A stretch of 64,000 bases of DNA from an uncultured Tropicimonas sp. (GTDB lineage: Bacteria; Pseudomonadota; Alphaproteobacteria; Rhodobacterales; Rhodobacteraceae): NCBI GenBank assembly GCA_947495685.1, contig CANLZY010000007.1, positions 1 through 64,000 on the forward strand, written 5' to 3'. Shown piece after piece: positions 36,986 to 46,056 of the stretch; position 1 is the first letter of the stretch, and every line of letters begins with the position of its first letter. The position numbers were made by a program, and so were the translations under genes. The notes under the pieces were generated by a model. It was not told the DNA's origin and made no database searches. It was given only the letters and a program-made list of their open reading frames with translations.

Positions 36986-37008
36986 AAAAAAACGGGCGTG
37001 CGGCCCGT
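36986..37008 (-). terminator. Intrinsic terminator inside the rimP-nusA-infB leader (possible attenuator)
   Basis: On the minus strand ACGGGC and GCCCGT form a 6-base stem around the loop CGCAC, followed by seven consecutive T residues (the first also closes the stem). The T tract ends about 15 bases before the rimP ATG. The likely operon promoter lies upstream of it, so transcripts must read through. It may also end transcripts coming from the DedA gene. Confidence 0.8.
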
Positions 37009-37062
37009 CGATGTTTCCCGGTGGAGCTTCAGGAGAGACCCTGCCGCGCCGCTGTTGAGGGG

Positions 37063-37091
37063 GATATACGCATTTGATCCCGGCTTCGCAA
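37063..37091 (-). promoter_or_regulatory. Likely promoter of the rimP-nusA-ylxR-infB operon
   Basis: On the minus strand a -35 box TTGCGA (37091-37086) and a -10 box TATATC (37068-37063) are 17 bases apart. It lies in the gap just after the DedA stop codon. The predicted start near 37056 gives a leader of about 86 bases that contains the terminator hairpin. Confidence 0.6.
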
Positions 37092-37113
37092 GGGATTTTG
37101 GCAGATGGCCGCC

Positions 37114-37749
37114 TTACGCCGACTGGTCGTCCGTCTTCCCCGTGTTCGCAACCGTCGCCTTGTAGGCCCGCCAGCTGCGCCAGAGCCACCACCCCGACCC
37201 AAGCGCCACCATCCCCGCGAGGATGACCCCGGCGCCGTTGACGATCATCGACGCGATGATCGAGATCTGGTCGGCAAAGAGATATCCAAGCGACGCATAG
37301 GCCATCGACCAGATCGCCGCGCCCAGGATCGCCGCCGTCGTGAACCGCAGCCAACCCAGCCCCGCAGCACCGCCGATGTAGCTGGTCCAGGGTCCAACCG
37401 GGCTGACAATTGTCCGGGCCGCAATCACCGCAGACGCCCCCCACCGGGCGACCAGCGCTTCGGCGCGGGCGATCATGCCGGCCCGGGCGGGTGACGCCTT
37501 GAGACGGCTCAACAATTTGGGGCCGCCCCACCTCGCGACGTTAAAGGCGACCTGATCCCCCAGCACAAATCCCGCAAAGGCCACCGCGACGACCTGCCAG
37601 AACACCAGATCCCCTGCGGCCGCGAACCCGCCCGAGGCCATGACCAACATTGACGATGGCAGCGGAATCGCGAGGCAGGACACCGCAACGACCCCCGCGA
37701 TCAGGTAGAGGCCGTAGAGCGGCACCAGTGCCAGGAGGGACTCGATCAT
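37114..37749 (-). CDS. DedA family membrane protein
   Basis: A 211-residue inner-membrane protein with four or five hydrophobic segments. Family motifs are the N-terminal [36 protein letters not shown] and the R-x3-S-P-x-G-P stretch [17 protein letters not shown]. DedA proteins affect membrane lipid flipping and envelope homeostasis. The start overlaps the upstream small membrane protein by 4 bases. Confidence 0.9.
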   Translation of the reverse strand: MIESLLALVPLYGLYLIAGVVAVSCLAIPLPSSMLVMASGGFAAAGDLVFWQVVAVAFAGFVLGDQVAFNVARWGGPKLLSRLKASPARAGMIARAEALVARWGASAVIAARTIVSPVGPWTSYIGGAAGLGWLRFTTAAILGAAIWSMAYASLGYLFADQISIIASMIVNGAGVILAGMVALGSGWWLWRSWRAYKATVANTGKTDDQSA

Positions 37750-38159
37750 TTCCGATCCCCGTGAAAGGCCGCGGCGGCCAGAGTGAGCCGAGCGGTCAAT
37801 TCTTCCAGCGTCACGCCCTGCTGCGCGGCGACATCTGCCATGGTCAGCCGTTCGCGCGCTTTTCTCTCGGGCGGCGGGGCGATTTCAAGGATGTTGGCCA
37901 GAACCCCGGGCGGCAGATGGTAGGACATCGCCACGTAGCGCGGCCGCATCCACCCCTCCAATGCCTGATTCCTGTGTTCCGGATCGTGGAAATAGACAAA
38001 GGTCAGGGCGAAATTCACCGCGAAAACCAGCATCGTCCCCAGCGCCAGAACACAGATGCCAAACGCCAGTGGCTGTTTGGAGACAAAATATTTAAGGGCA
38101 GACAACACGATACAGCGTCCGGTTTTGTGTGGCTTCGGGTTTGAACGGATGTCCCGCAC
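37746..38159 (-). CDS. Small membrane protein upstream of DedA, function unknown
   Basis: Up to 137 residues with one clear transmembrane helix (LAFGICVLALGTMLVFAVNF), then a cytoplasmic or periplasmic tail. The tail ends in a helix-turn-helix-like stretch (LTMADVAAQQGVTLEELTAR). GTG 38159 gives the longest product; GTG 38108 would start just before the YFVSKQPLAFG segment and may be the true start. Neither has a strong ribosome site. It is coupled to the DedA gene by a 4-base overlap. Confidence 0.65.
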   Translation of the reverse strand: MRDIRSNPKPHKTGRCIVLSALKYFVSKQPLAFGICVLALGTMLVFAVNFALTFVYFHDPEHRNQALEGWMRPRYVAMSYHLPPGVLANILEIAPPPERKARERLTMADVAAQQGVTLEELTARLTLAAAAFHGDRK

Positions 38160-38276
38160 GTTTCCGTCGCCCCTGCCTAGGCCGTTTCGTCAGCGTGCGT
38201 CCAGCCCGCAACCAAATGCGATCCGTCCCAAGGGCGTTGATCGTCGGATTTGCCGCAGCGGCAGGCGGCGCTTGGG

Positions 38277-39266
38277 CTAAAGGCCCAACTTGCCGGCCTG
38301 GCGCACAATTGCCTTGGTCGTGCGCACAAGTTCTGCCGTGATCCCGGGTTCGCTCAGCGCATGACCTGCTTTGCCGACCATGCGCAGATCGCCTCGCGAC
38401 CACCGTTCCGTGAGGTTCCAGGCCGCGGCGGGGGGGCAGATCATGTCAAAGCGGCCCTGCACGACGACTCCGGGCACATGAGAGATCAGCGGCATGTCGG
38501 CCAGCAACTGCCCGTCCCGCTCCAACCATCCAAGGTGGCGGAAATAGTGATTCTCCAGCCGGGCAAAGGCACGGGCATAATCGCCGGGCCCCTGCCCGGA
38601 CGATCCATTGCTGTCGATGGTGGCCAGGGCGTTTTCCCAATGCGCCCAGACCCGTGCGAATCGTGTCTGCAGCGCCGGATCGGGGTCGAACAGCCGCTTT
38701 CCGTAGGCCGCGATCAGATCCCCGCGCTCCGCCTCCGGAATCATATCGACAAAGGACCGCCATTCCTCGGGGTAGAATCGTCCGGCCCCACCGCCATAAA
38801 ACCAGTCCAGTTCGGCCTTGGTCATCAGGAACACACCGCGCAACGCCAGATATGCCGCGCGGTCCGGGTGCGCTTGCGCATAGATCAGCGCCAGCGTCGC
38901 CCCCCAGCTGCCGCCAAAGACCACCCAACGGTCGATTCCGAGTGTTTCGCGAATCAATTCGATATCGCGCACCAGATGCCAGGTCGTGTTGTTCTCTATG
39001 CTGGCATGGGGCCGCGACCGGCCGCATCCACGCTGGTCGAACAGGATGATCCGGTATTCGTCAGGGTGGAAATAGCGCCGCATCGCCGGGCTGCATCCAC
39101 CCCCCGGCCCGCCATGCAGAACCACAACCGGAATTCCATCCGGGTGGCCACATTGCTCCACATAAACCTTGTGGCCGTCGCCAACATCCAGCAGACACCG
39201 GTCGAACGGTTCGATCGGTGAATACAGGTAGTGCAGTGCGCTATTGTGTCCTGCGACCCGGTCCAT
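38277..39266 (-). CDS. pip: Proline iminopeptidase
   Basis: A 329-residue alpha/beta hydrolase that removes N-terminal proline. The oxyanion motif is [12 protein letters not shown], the nucleophile lies in [11 protein letters not shown] (G-x-S-W-G), and the acid and histidine are in [11 protein letters not shown] and [23 protein letters not shown] is diagnostic of the family. It is divergent from ubiG with 70 bases between the starts. Confidence 0.95.
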   Translation of the reverse strand: MDRVAGHNSALHYLYSPIEPFDRCLLDVGDGHKVYVEQCGHPDGIPVVVLHGGPGGGCSPAMRRYFHPDEYRIILFDQRGCGRSRPHASIENNTTWHLVRDIELIRETLGIDRWVVFGGSWGATLALIYAQAHPDRAAYLALRGVFLMTKAELDWFYGGGAGRFYPEEWRSFVDMIPEAERGDLIAAYGKRLFDPDPALQTRFARVWAHWENALATIDSNGSSGQGPGDYARAFARLENHYFRHLGWLERDGQLLADMPLISHVPGVVVQGRFDMICPPAAAWNLTERWSRGDLRMVGKAGHALSEPGITAELVRTTKAIVRQAGKLGL

Positions 39267-39336
39267 GAGAGAGCTATATATCGGGCTGACAGGAGGCGCC
39301 ACGCCTTTAGCCCGCCCGGATGAAGGAGCCGTTGCA

Positions 39337-40083
39337 ATGAACACATCCCAGACCACCGTCGACCCGGCCGAAGTTGCCAAGTTCCAGGCCATGGCCGCTG
39401 ACTGGTGGGATCCGACAGGCAAGTTCAAGCCGTTGCACATGCTCAACCCAACCCGACTGGACTATATCACCAGCCAGATCGCTGCCGAGTTCGACCGCGA
39501 CCTGACGACGTTCAGGCCGTTCGAAGGATTGCGCCTGCTGGACATCGGCTGTGGTGGTGGGTTGATCAGCGAACCCATGGCGCGGTTGGGGGCCACGGTC
39601 GTCGGGGCAGATGCCGCCGAGCGGAACATCCCGGTGGCGCAGATCCATGCCGAGCAATCCGGGCTCGACATCGATTACCGTTGCATCACCGCAGAAGAAA
39701 TGGCCGCCGACGGCGAGCAGTTCGACGTGGTGCTGAACATGGAAGTCGTGGAACACGTCTCGGACCCGCTCGCCTACCTGACCGCCTGTCAGGAACTGCT
39801 GAAGCCCGGCGGGCTGATGATCTGCTCGACGATCAACCGCAATCCCAAGAGCTTTGCCGTGGCCATTGTCGGCGCGGAATGGGTGATGCGCTGGTTGCCC
39901 AAGGGCACCCACGAGTGGAACAAGTTCATCACGCCGGACGAGTTGAAGGCGCTCTTCGTCCAGGCCGGGCTGACCCCAGTGGACGCCAAGGGCTTTGTAT
40001 TCAACCCGATCACCTGGACCTGGTCGACCTCGGCGTCCGATCTGTCGGTCAACTACGTGACGGCAAGCATAAAGCCGGCCTGA
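39337..40083 (+). CDS. ubiG: Ubiquinone biosynthesis O-methyltransferase UbiG
   Basis: A 248-residue SAM-dependent enzyme that carries out both O-methylations of ubiquinone. The start region [20 protein letters not shown] is typical. Motif I is [19 protein letters not shown], followed by [12 protein letters not shown] and [23 protein letters not shown] lies 8 bases before the ATG. Its 3' end overlaps thpR by 31 bases on the opposite strand. Confidence 0.97.
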   Translation: MNTSQTTVDPAEVAKFQAMAADWWDPTGKFKPLHMLNPTRLDYITSQIAAEFDRDLTTFRPFEGLRLLDIGCGGGLISEPMARLGATVVGADAAERNIPVAQIHAEQSGLDIDYRCITAEEMAADGEQFDVVLNMEVVEHVSDPLAYLTACQELLKPGGLMICSTINRNPKSFAVAIVGAEWVMRWLPKGTHEWNKFITPDELKALFVQAGLTPVDAKGFVFNPITWTWSTSASDLSVNYVTASIKPA

Positions 40084-40628
40084 TCAGGCCCCAATGGATA
40101 ACGGGCAAGCTCTGTGTGGATCGCAGGGCCACGCCCCAGGTCGGACCGGAACAGGGCCACGCTGTCGGCCTCGAACCTGATCGGCGCAATCTGGTTGTGA
40201 TGGTGCAGAAAGTTCGCCAGCCGCTGCGCCGATTCTCCGCGCAGTGGCCCATTGAATCGGGCCAGCGTCACGTGGGGGCGAAACCGCTTGCGCGGCAGCT
40301 CCAGCCCAGCGGAGCGAACGACCTGAAGGACCTTTTTCTGGAGTGCCATCAGCGCCGGATCGGGCCGCACCACCGCATGCAGGATCTTGGGGGCCGCTCG
40401 ATCGAAACAATCGACTTCAGAGACCTCCACCGGCACCCTCGGTGCCTTCAACGCCGTCATCGACGTGTGAACCGCCTCGAGGTCCTGCTCCGATGGATCT
40501 CCGAGGAACGCAAGCGTGAGGTGCAGGTTCTCGGGCGGCATGATTCGCCCGGTGGGGATGGAGGATTGCAGTATCTCCAGCCGCTCCAACATCGGGTCAG
40601 GCAGGGAAATGGCCAGAAAGCTGCGCAT
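40053..40628 (-). CDS. thpR: RNA 2',3'-cyclic phosphodiesterase (LigT family)
   Basis: A 191-residue 2H phosphoesterase. The two catalytic H-x-T motifs are HLTL (H36) and HVTL (H119), and the N-terminus [11 protein letters not shown] is typical. It opens 2',3'-cyclic phosphates on RNA. It is the last gene of the comF-grxC-nitrilase-marR-thpR run and overlaps the ubiG 3' end tail to tail by 31 bases. Confidence 0.92.
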   Translation of the reverse strand: MRSFLAISLPDPMLERLEILQSSIPTGRIMPPENLHLTLAFLGDPSEQDLEAVHTSMTALKAPRVPVEVSEVDCFDRAAPKILHAVVRPDPALMALQKKVLQVVRSAGLELPRKRFRPHVTLARFNGPLRGESAQRLANFLHHHNQIAPIRFEADSVALFRSDLGRGPAIHTELARYPLGPDQAGFMLAVT

Positions 40629-40637
40629 CCGCCTACT

Positions 40638-41078
40638 CTATCCCGCCCCGAGCCGCTCGCGTAGCTCGCGCAGGATCGGCAGCGCCTGGCGGACCCGCTC
40701 CGGCCCGATTTCCTCGACCACCTCACCGATGATCGGAGATACCGCCGCGATTGCTGCCTCGCGGGCGGCCCGGCCCGAGGGGCTGATCGACACGAACTTG
40801 CGTCGCGCGTCGTCCCAATCCGGGCGGATATGGACATGGCCGGCCCATTCCAGCTTGGTCAGGGTGTTGGTCATCGCACCCCGTGTCAGGTGAAATGCTT
40901 GCGCCAACTGGGCTGGTGTTCGTTCCTCGTTCAGCCGTGCGAGGTGGTTCAGAACCGAAAACTGGCTCATCTCCATTCCCTTGGGCAGGGCCTTGGTCAG
41001 TCGGTTGTGCGCCAGCTGATCGATCGTGAAGATCTCGCTGAACAGCGCCACCGCAAGGCTATCGGTCTGCTGACTCAT
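40638..41078 (-). CDS. MarR family transcriptional regulator
   Basis: A 146-residue winged-helix regulator. The DNA-binding core is RTPAQLAQAFHLTRGAMTNT (about 54-73) and the wing contains HIRPDWDDARRKFVSISPSG. It overlaps the nitrilase gene by 4 bases, so it is made with the genes it might control. Ligand and targets cannot be told. Confidence 0.93.
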   Translation of the reverse strand: MSQQTDSLAVALFSEIFTIDQLAHNRLTKALPKGMEMSQFSVLNHLARLNEERTPAQLAQAFHLTRGAMTNTLTKLEWAGHVHIRPDWDDARRKFVSISPSGRAAREAAIAAVSPIIGEVVEEIGPERVRQALPILRELRERLGAG

Positions 41079-41908
41079 GCCGGGCCTGTTATCGGACGAT
41101 CATGTTGCAGCGAGGGCACGCGTTTGCGCGCCTTGGCCACTTCACCGATGTCCAGATCTACGCAGGTGACGCCTTGCACCTCTCCGCCATCTGCCAAAAC
41201 CTCGCCCCAGGGCGCAACCGCGAGCGAGTGCCCGTAGGTGCTGCGCGACGGGCCGCGGCTGGCGGCATGGGTTCCGCATTGGGCCGGTGCAAGGACATAG
41301 GCACCGCATTCGATCGCACGAGCCTGCAACAGCGGATGCCAATGCGCCGCCCCGGTGACCGGAGAAAAGGCCGCTGGCGCGGTGACGATCTCGGCCCCTG
41401 CCTGTGCAAGCCGGCGATGCAGATGCGGAAAGCGAATGTCGTAACACACCGTGAGCCCGACCTTTCCAAACGGCGTGTCGGCGACGACGGCCCGGCTTCC
41501 CGGTCGGAACCCGGCAGATTCGCGATAGGTTTCCTGCGCATCCACATCGACGTCGAACATGTGTATCTTGTCGTAGAATGCCGCGATACTGCCATCCGGA
41601 TCGATCATGAACGACCGGTTGGCAAATCTGCCGTCCGGGTCATCCGTCTTGAGCGCGAGCGAGCCGATCAACAACCAGATCCCGTGTCTTGCAGCAGCGT
41701 CCCGCAGCCCGGTGAGCGTGCGGTCCTGACCCTGCGTCTGCAGAACGGAGTGCTGGTGGTTCCGGCTGGAGGACACGCAGTTGGTCACTTCGGGTGTCAG
41801 AATGAACCCCGCCCCCTCGCCCGCCGCCCGTTTCACCATCGACAAGGTGGTCAACAGGTTGGCGTCCGGATCGTCCGAGGCATTCAACTGCAGCAGGGCG
41901 GCGCGCAT
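41075..41908 (-). CDS. Carbon-nitrogen hydrolase (nitrilase superfamily, NIT-type)
   Basis: A 277-residue enzyme with the Glu-Lys-Cys triad at E40 (FILTPEVTN), K114 (FYDKIHMFD) and C155 (GLTVCYDIRFP). The K and C contexts match the NIT1/Nit2 branch, which repairs deaminated glutathione or acts as omega-amidase. Adjacency to a glutaredoxin (4 bases upstream) fits a glutathione-related role (inference). Start is ATG 41908. Confidence 0.92.
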   Translation of the reverse strand: MRAALLQLNASDDPDANLLTTLSMVKRAAGEGAGFILTPEVTNCVSSSRNHQHSVLQTQGQDRTLTGLRDAAARHGIWLLIGSLALKTDDPDGRFANRSFMIDPDGSIAAFYDKIHMFDVDVDAQETYRESAGFRPGSRAVVADTPFGKVGLTVCYDIRFPHLHRRLAQAGAEIVTAPAAFSPVTGAAHWHPLLQARAIECGAYVLAPAQCGTHAASRGPSRSTYGHSLAVAPWGEVLADGGEVQGVTCVDLDIGEVAKARKRVPSLQHDRPITGPA

Positions 41909-41912
41909 GGTG

Positions 41913-42170
41913 CTATGCCGCCAGCAGTGGATCGAGCTTGCCCGCGCGTTCCAGCGCATACAGTTCGTCGCAGCCACCGACGTGGGTCTGCCCGACAAAT
42001 ATCTGCGGAACCGTGTAGCCACCGTTCGACCGGCTCATCATTTCTTGCCGGCGCTCCGGATGGCGGGCCACGTCAACCTCCGAGAACGAGACACCCTTGG
42101 TCGTCAGTAACCGTTTGGCGGCGTGGCAGAAGCCGCAGTACGGCGTTGTGTAGATCTCGACAGGCTGCAT
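41913..42170 (-). CDS. grxC: Glutaredoxin 3
   Basis: An 85-residue thiol oxidoreductase with active site YCGFC (C12, C15), the cis-proline region YTVPQIF and the glutathione-binding GGCDEL. The active site reads CGFC in place of the usual CPYC. It sits between comF and the nitrilase. Confidence 0.94.
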   Translation of the reverse strand: MQPVEIYTTPYCGFCHAAKRLLTTKGVSFSEVDVARHPERRQEMMSRSNGGYTVPQIFVGQTHVGGCDELYALERAGKLDPLLAA

Positions 42171-42201
42171 GAAATTCTCCGAAACGCGTCCGCGCCAGAG
42201 T

Positions 42202-42948
42202 TTATCCATCCTTTGCCACGCGCGCCAGTGCCAGCACGCGCACCTCGCCGGCACCGGCGGCCAGACAGGCGTCGGCACAGGCGGCAAAGGTCGCCCCGGA
42301 CGTCATCACATCGTCCACCAGGAGGACCGGCCGGCCTTCCAGCATCGTCCGGCGTCGTGGGTGAACCGCGATCGCGCCCGACACGTTGTCAAACCGTGCG
42401 TCGCGGCCCTTGCCGTCCTGAGTGCCGGTGAACCTGTAGCGCCGCAACAGATCCGGGCAAAACAGGCTATCCGACAGATTCGCAATCTGACGGGCCAGAA
42501 GTGCCGACTGGTTGTAGCGGCGCCGGGCGAGGCGACGCCAATGCAGAGGCACCGGCACCACCAGTTGATCATCCCGCATGAAGCTTCGACCGGCCGTCGT
42601 CATCCACTGCCCCGCTGCCCGGGCGAGTTCGGTCCGGTCGCCATGTTTGAACGCCAGCACCAGCCGCCGCGCGTTGTTGCGATAGACCATCACCGCCCGC
42701 CCCTGAACCCAGGGTCGCTCAATCTGAAGGCAATCATCGCACAGCACAGGATGGTCCGCAGCGTCGCCCGGCAACGGTACACCGCATAAATCGCAGCAAA
42801 ATCCGGTAATGAAAGGCGTGTCCCGCCAGCAGGTTGCACAAAGACCGCTGTCTGAGCCTATGATCGCATTGCAGGTCAGGCACTGTGGCGGGTACACAAC
42901 CTGCACCATTGCCTGAATCCCAGACCGCAAACGGGCGCTTCCGATCAT
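42202..42948 (-). CDS. comF: ComF family phosphoribosyltransferase-like protein
   Basis: A 248-residue protein required for DNA uptake in competent bacteria. An N-terminal zinc ribbon (PPQCLTCNAIIG, LCATCWRD, FCCDLCGVP, CDDC) precedes a PRTase fold with VPVPLHWRRLARRRYNQS and VLLVDDVMTSGATFAAC. ATG 42948, with GAGGT 6 bases upstream, is preferred; a longer frame exists. Its start codon shares CATG with the divergent gene at 42947. Confidence 0.92.
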   Translation of the reverse strand: MIGSARLRSGIQAMVQVVYPPQCLTCNAIIGSDSGLCATCWRDTPFITGFCCDLCGVPLPGDAADHPVLCDDCLQIERPWVQGRAVMVYRNNARRLVLAFKHGDRTELARAAGQWMTTAGRSFMRDDQLVVPVPLHWRRLARRRYNQSALLARQIANLSDSLFCPDLLRRYRFTGTQDGKGRDARFDNVSGAIAVHPRRRTMLEGRPVLLVDDVMTSGATFAACADACLAAGAGEVRVLALARVAKDG

Positions 42949-43795
42949 GAACAGACCTCGATTAACAGATCGCACGGCCCTTGATCAGGCCCGCGCCCGG
43001 GCAATTCGCACGAAAGATGGCATCGCTGATTTCATTCACCGCGCCATGGCTTCCGAGGTTGAGGAAAGACTGGAACTGGTTAACAGATCCTTTACGGACA
43101 GGGCGATCGTTTCGGGATTCCCGGATCTGTGGGGCGAACTTCTGCCGGGATTTCGACAGATCCGCGATACCGAGATCCTGGACCTCGAAACCCGCAGCTA
43201 CGACCTGATTGTTCACGCAATGGCATTGCACTGGGCTGACGATCCGGTCGGACAAATGGCACAGGCGCTGCACGCCTTGCGGCCCGACGGGTTGTTTCTG
43301 GCCTGCATGTTCGGCGGCGAGACCCTGAACGAGTTGCGGTCCGTGCTTGCAACCGCCGAGGCGGCCGAGATGGGTGGGCTGTCGCCTCGCGTGGCCCCAA
43401 TGGGCGAAATCCGGGATGTCGGCGCCCTGATGCAGCGGGCCGGCTTTGCGCTGCCGGTCGCCGACCGCCTGCCACTGACCGTCAGCTACCAATCGGCCTT
43501 CCACCTGATGCACGACTTGCGAGCCATGGGCGAGACCAACGCCCTGCAGGACCGCCACCGCGCGCCCAGCCCCCGACGGCTGTTCCTGCGCGCGGCGGAA
43601 GAATACTCCAACGCCTTTTCGGACGACACCGGGCGGGTCACCGCCACCTTCGAGATCCTGTTTCTGACCGGCTGGGCGCCAGCAGCGTCCCAACCCAAAC
43701 CCCTCCGGCCGGGATCCGCGACCGCCCGGCTGGCCGATGCCTTGGGAACCGAGGAAAAGCCGCTGAACGATCCGCCCGACCCATCGAACGATTGA
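42947..43795 (+). CDS. Methyltransferase-like protein with lost SAM motif I (NDUFAF5-like)
   Basis: A 282-residue protein. SYDLIVHAMALHWADDPVGQ and ALRPDGLFLACMFGGETLNE fit the class I methyltransferase fold of the NDUFAF5/BioC-like type, and GLSPRVAPMGEIRDVGALMQ is characteristic of the subfamily. The glycine-rich SAM loop expected near residue 50 is absent (the segment reads RAIVSGFPDLWGELLPG). NDUFAF5 itself is a hydroxylase acting on complex I, so the protein may not methylate. The ATG overlaps the divergent comF start. Confidence 0.75.
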   Translation: MNRPRLTDRTALDQARARAIRTKDGIADFIHRAMASEVEERLELVNRSFTDRAIVSGFPDLWGELLPGFRQIRDTEILDLETRSYDLIVHAMALHWADDPVGQMAQALHALRPDGLFLACMFGGETLNELRSVLATAEAAEMGGLSPRVAPMGEIRDVGALMQRAGFALPVADRLPLTVSYQSAFHLMHDLRAMGETNALQDRHRAPSPRRLFLRAAEEYSNAFSDDTGRVTATFEILFLTGWAPAASQPKPLRPGSATARLADALGTEEKPLNDPPDPSND

Positions 43796-43851
43796 CCTTT
43801 TGCCGTCGACGCTTACGTCGCATCAATACACGACCAAATCAGGATGCAGCC

Positions 43852-44886
43852 ATGATTATGCAGAAGCCAGCTGACCACCCCGCGGTGAAACCCGAAAAGA
43901 TCGGTGTCCTTTTGGCCAACCTCGGAACGCCGGACGGCACCGACTATTGGTCGATGCGACGGTATCTTGGTGAATTTCTCAGCGACAAGCGCGTGATCGA
44001 CTATCCCAGCTGGAAATGGCAACCGCTGTTGCAGTTGATCATCCTGACCAAGCGCCCGTTCAGCTCGGGCGCAGCCTATCGGTCCATCTGGAACGAGGCG
44101 GCGAACGAGAGCCCGTTGATGACGATCACCAAGGATCAGACCGCCGCTATCGCCACCGAAATCGGTGCACGTCATGGCGACGACGTCATCGTGGATTTCT
44201 GCATGCGCTACGGAAACCCTTCGACCAAAAGCAAGGTTCAGGCATTGATTGACCAAGGATGCCGCAAGATCCTGTTTTTTCCGCTATACCCGCAATACGC
44301 CGGAGCGACCTCGGCCACGGCCAACGACCAGTTCTTTCGGGTCCTGATGGAACAAAAATGGCAACCAACGGCGCGGATCGTTCCGCCCTATTTCGAGGAA
44401 CCCGGCTACATCGACGCGCTGGCGCAGTCGGTCGAGCGGGCCTATGCGGCGATGGACCATCAACCAGACATTCTGGTCTGTTCCTATCATGGGCTGCCGA
44501 AACGCTATCTGATGGAGGGCGATCCTTACCATTGCCAGTGCCAGAAGACGACGCGACTGTTGCAGGAACGACTTGGCTGGCCCCAGGAGAAGATTGCGAC
44601 GACCTTCCAGAGCCAGTTTGGCCCCGAAGACTGGCTGCGCCCCTACACGGTCGAGGCCGTGGCCGACATGGCCCGCGAAGGAAAGAAGCGTATTGCGATC
44701 ATGGCGCCGGCCTTTTCAGCCGACTGCATCGAGACACTGGAAGAGATCAACGAAGAGATCCGCGAGAGCTTTGAACACGCCGGTGGCGAAAGCTTCACCT
44801 ACATCCCGTGCCTGAACGATGACGCCGCCCATGTGACGGCCCTGTGCGATGTCATCACGGCTAACCTCAAAGGCTGGATCGACTGA
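43852..44886 (+). CDS. hemH: Ferrochelatase
   Basis: A 344-residue enzyme that inserts iron into protoporphyrin IX, the last step of heme synthesis. The N-terminal motif is KIGVLLANLGTPDGTDYWSM. The catalytic histidine is in CSYHGLPKRYL, and the acidic C-terminal motif is ADCIETLEEINEEI. ATG 43852 follows AGGA by 8 bases; a second ATG is at 43858. A terminator follows the stop codon. Confidence 0.97.
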   Translation: MIMQKPADHPAVKPEKIGVLLANLGTPDGTDYWSMRRYLGEFLSDKRVIDYPSWKWQPLLQLIILTKRPFSSGAAYRSIWNEAANESPLMTITKDQTAAIATEIGARHGDDVIVDFCMRYGNPSTKSKVQALIDQGCRKILFFPLYPQYAGATSATANDQFFRVLMEQKWQPTARIVPPYFEEPGYIDALAQSVERAYAAMDHQPDILVCSYHGLPKRYLMEGDPYHCQCQKTTRLLQERLGWPQEKIATTFQSQFGPEDWLRPYTVEAVADMAREGKKRIAIMAPAFSADCIETLEEINEEIRESFEHAGGESFTYIPCLNDDAAHVTALCDVITANLKGWID

Positions 44887-44911
44887 CACTCGCCCTTGAG
44901 CAACCGGAATG

Positions 44912-44942
44912 AAAAAAGGCGGACCAGAAGATCCGCCTTTTT
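44912..44942. terminator. Bidirectional terminator after hemH
   Basis: GGCGGA (44918-44923) and TCCGCC (44932-44937) form the stem, flanked by six A residues before and five T residues after. It can serve hemH and the convergent 60-residue gene. Confidence 0.85.
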
Positions 44943-44962
44943 CCATAATCTTGTGCCGAACC

Positions 44963-45145
44963 TTAGTTGGTGGCGGCAGCAGCTGCGATCACAGCAAAGA
45001 TCAGCAGGGGCAGCCAGATGCCACCACCCGAGGAACCGGTATCTTCTTCGATGATTACGGGCTCGATGATCGGCTCTTCGTAACCGCCAGCAAAAGTGGC
45101 GGTGGCGGCGAGCGAAAGAGCAGCGGCGAGAGCGAACTTCTTCAT
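44963..45145 (-). CDS. Small exported membrane protein of 60 residues
   Basis: A signal peptide (MKKFALAAALSLAATATFAG) is followed by a short acidic stretch (EPIIEPVIIEEDTGSS) and a C-terminal hydrophobic helix (IWLPLLIFAVIAAAAA). GGAGG precedes the ATG. I recall similar short proteins beside hemH in Rhodobacterales, sometimes labelled ferrochelatase by mistake. It has strong expression signals and its own terminator. Function unknown. Confidence 0.85.
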   Translation of the reverse strand: MKKFALAAALSLAATATFAGGYEEPIIEPVIIEEDTGSSGGGIWLPLLIFAVIAAAAATN

Positions 45146-45287
45146 GTTAACCTCCAGTTATTGCGCGGACACGGTTAGTGAGGATGCCCGCGCACCCAAG
45201 TAGTACCTCGTGGTCAATTCCTTGCAGACCATTCGCCATTTGGCAATTCCTCAACACGTTCTCCTGGGCGTCATCGCGACAATGTCG

Positions 45288-45887
45288 TCAAATAAGCAAC
45301 ACCTGCGCCCCCGGTGACACCAGGGCAAAAAGTTCAGCAATATGCTCGTTGTAGAGCCCGATACAGCCATTCGACGACGGCCGACCGATCTTGCGCGTAT
45401 CGTGGGTCCCGTGGATTCGATAGTATTTCCATCCAAGATACAATGCGTGCGTTCCAAGAGGATTGTCCGGTCCCGGGGGGACAAAGTCGGGCCATTCGGG
45501 GTTCCGCCTTTTCATCGACGGTGTCGGCGCCCACGATGGCCCTTCAACCTTGTTGATAACGCTCGTCCGGCCACGCCGGGTCAGTTCCTCGGAAATCGGA
45601 ACACTTGTCGGGTACAATTTGTACACTGTCTGGTCGGCCGACCAGTAGTGGAGCGCCCGCGATGTCGTGTCTACCAGTATGGCGCCACCGGCTGTTGATG
45701 AAAAATAGGGCTGCCAATTGAGCGACCGGAAGCTCGATATGTTTCGGCGCGAAGCAGCGTCGTTGTCAGCCAGCGGCGCAAACACTTCCTGTTGCGCCAC
45801 GGCCGGAGCCGCCAGACTTCCCACAACCGCCGCAGCTGTTCCAAGGAACCGCCGACGGTTCAGTCTGTGAAATTTCGAATCAGTCAT
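45288..45887 (-). CDS. L,D-transpeptidase (YkuD domain), Tat-type signal
   Basis: A 199-residue periplasmic enzyme. The N-terminus NRRRFLGTAAAVVGSLAAPA is a twin-arginine signal. The YkuD catalytic motif is YRIHGTHDTRKIGRPSSNGC, where the final C is the nucleophile. It forms 3-3 crosslinks in peptidoglycan or links proteins to it. A second L,D-transpeptidase and a CAP protein follow within 1.3 kb. Confidence 0.93.
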   Translation of the reverse strand: MTDSKFHRLNRRRFLGTAAAVVGSLAAPAVAQQEVFAPLADNDAASRRNISSFRSLNWQPYFSSTAGGAILVDTTSRALHYWSADQTVYKLYPTSVPISEELTRRGRTSVINKVEGPSWAPTPSMKRRNPEWPDFVPPGPDNPLGTHALYLGWKYYRIHGTHDTRKIGRPSSNGCIGLYNEHIAELFALVSPGAQVLLI

Positions 45888-46056
45888 GGTGTCCTCGTCG
45901 ATTATCCGCGTTCAGGCGGGACAGTGAATAGTATGGCTCCAAAGCCGCGATCGCAATTCAAACAGTCCCGGCATGGCGCGGACGCCCTTCGAACTGTTTG
46001 AAAGACCCGCAGGTTCCCAGTAGACGGGAACGTAACTGAAGAATGGTGCCGTACAC

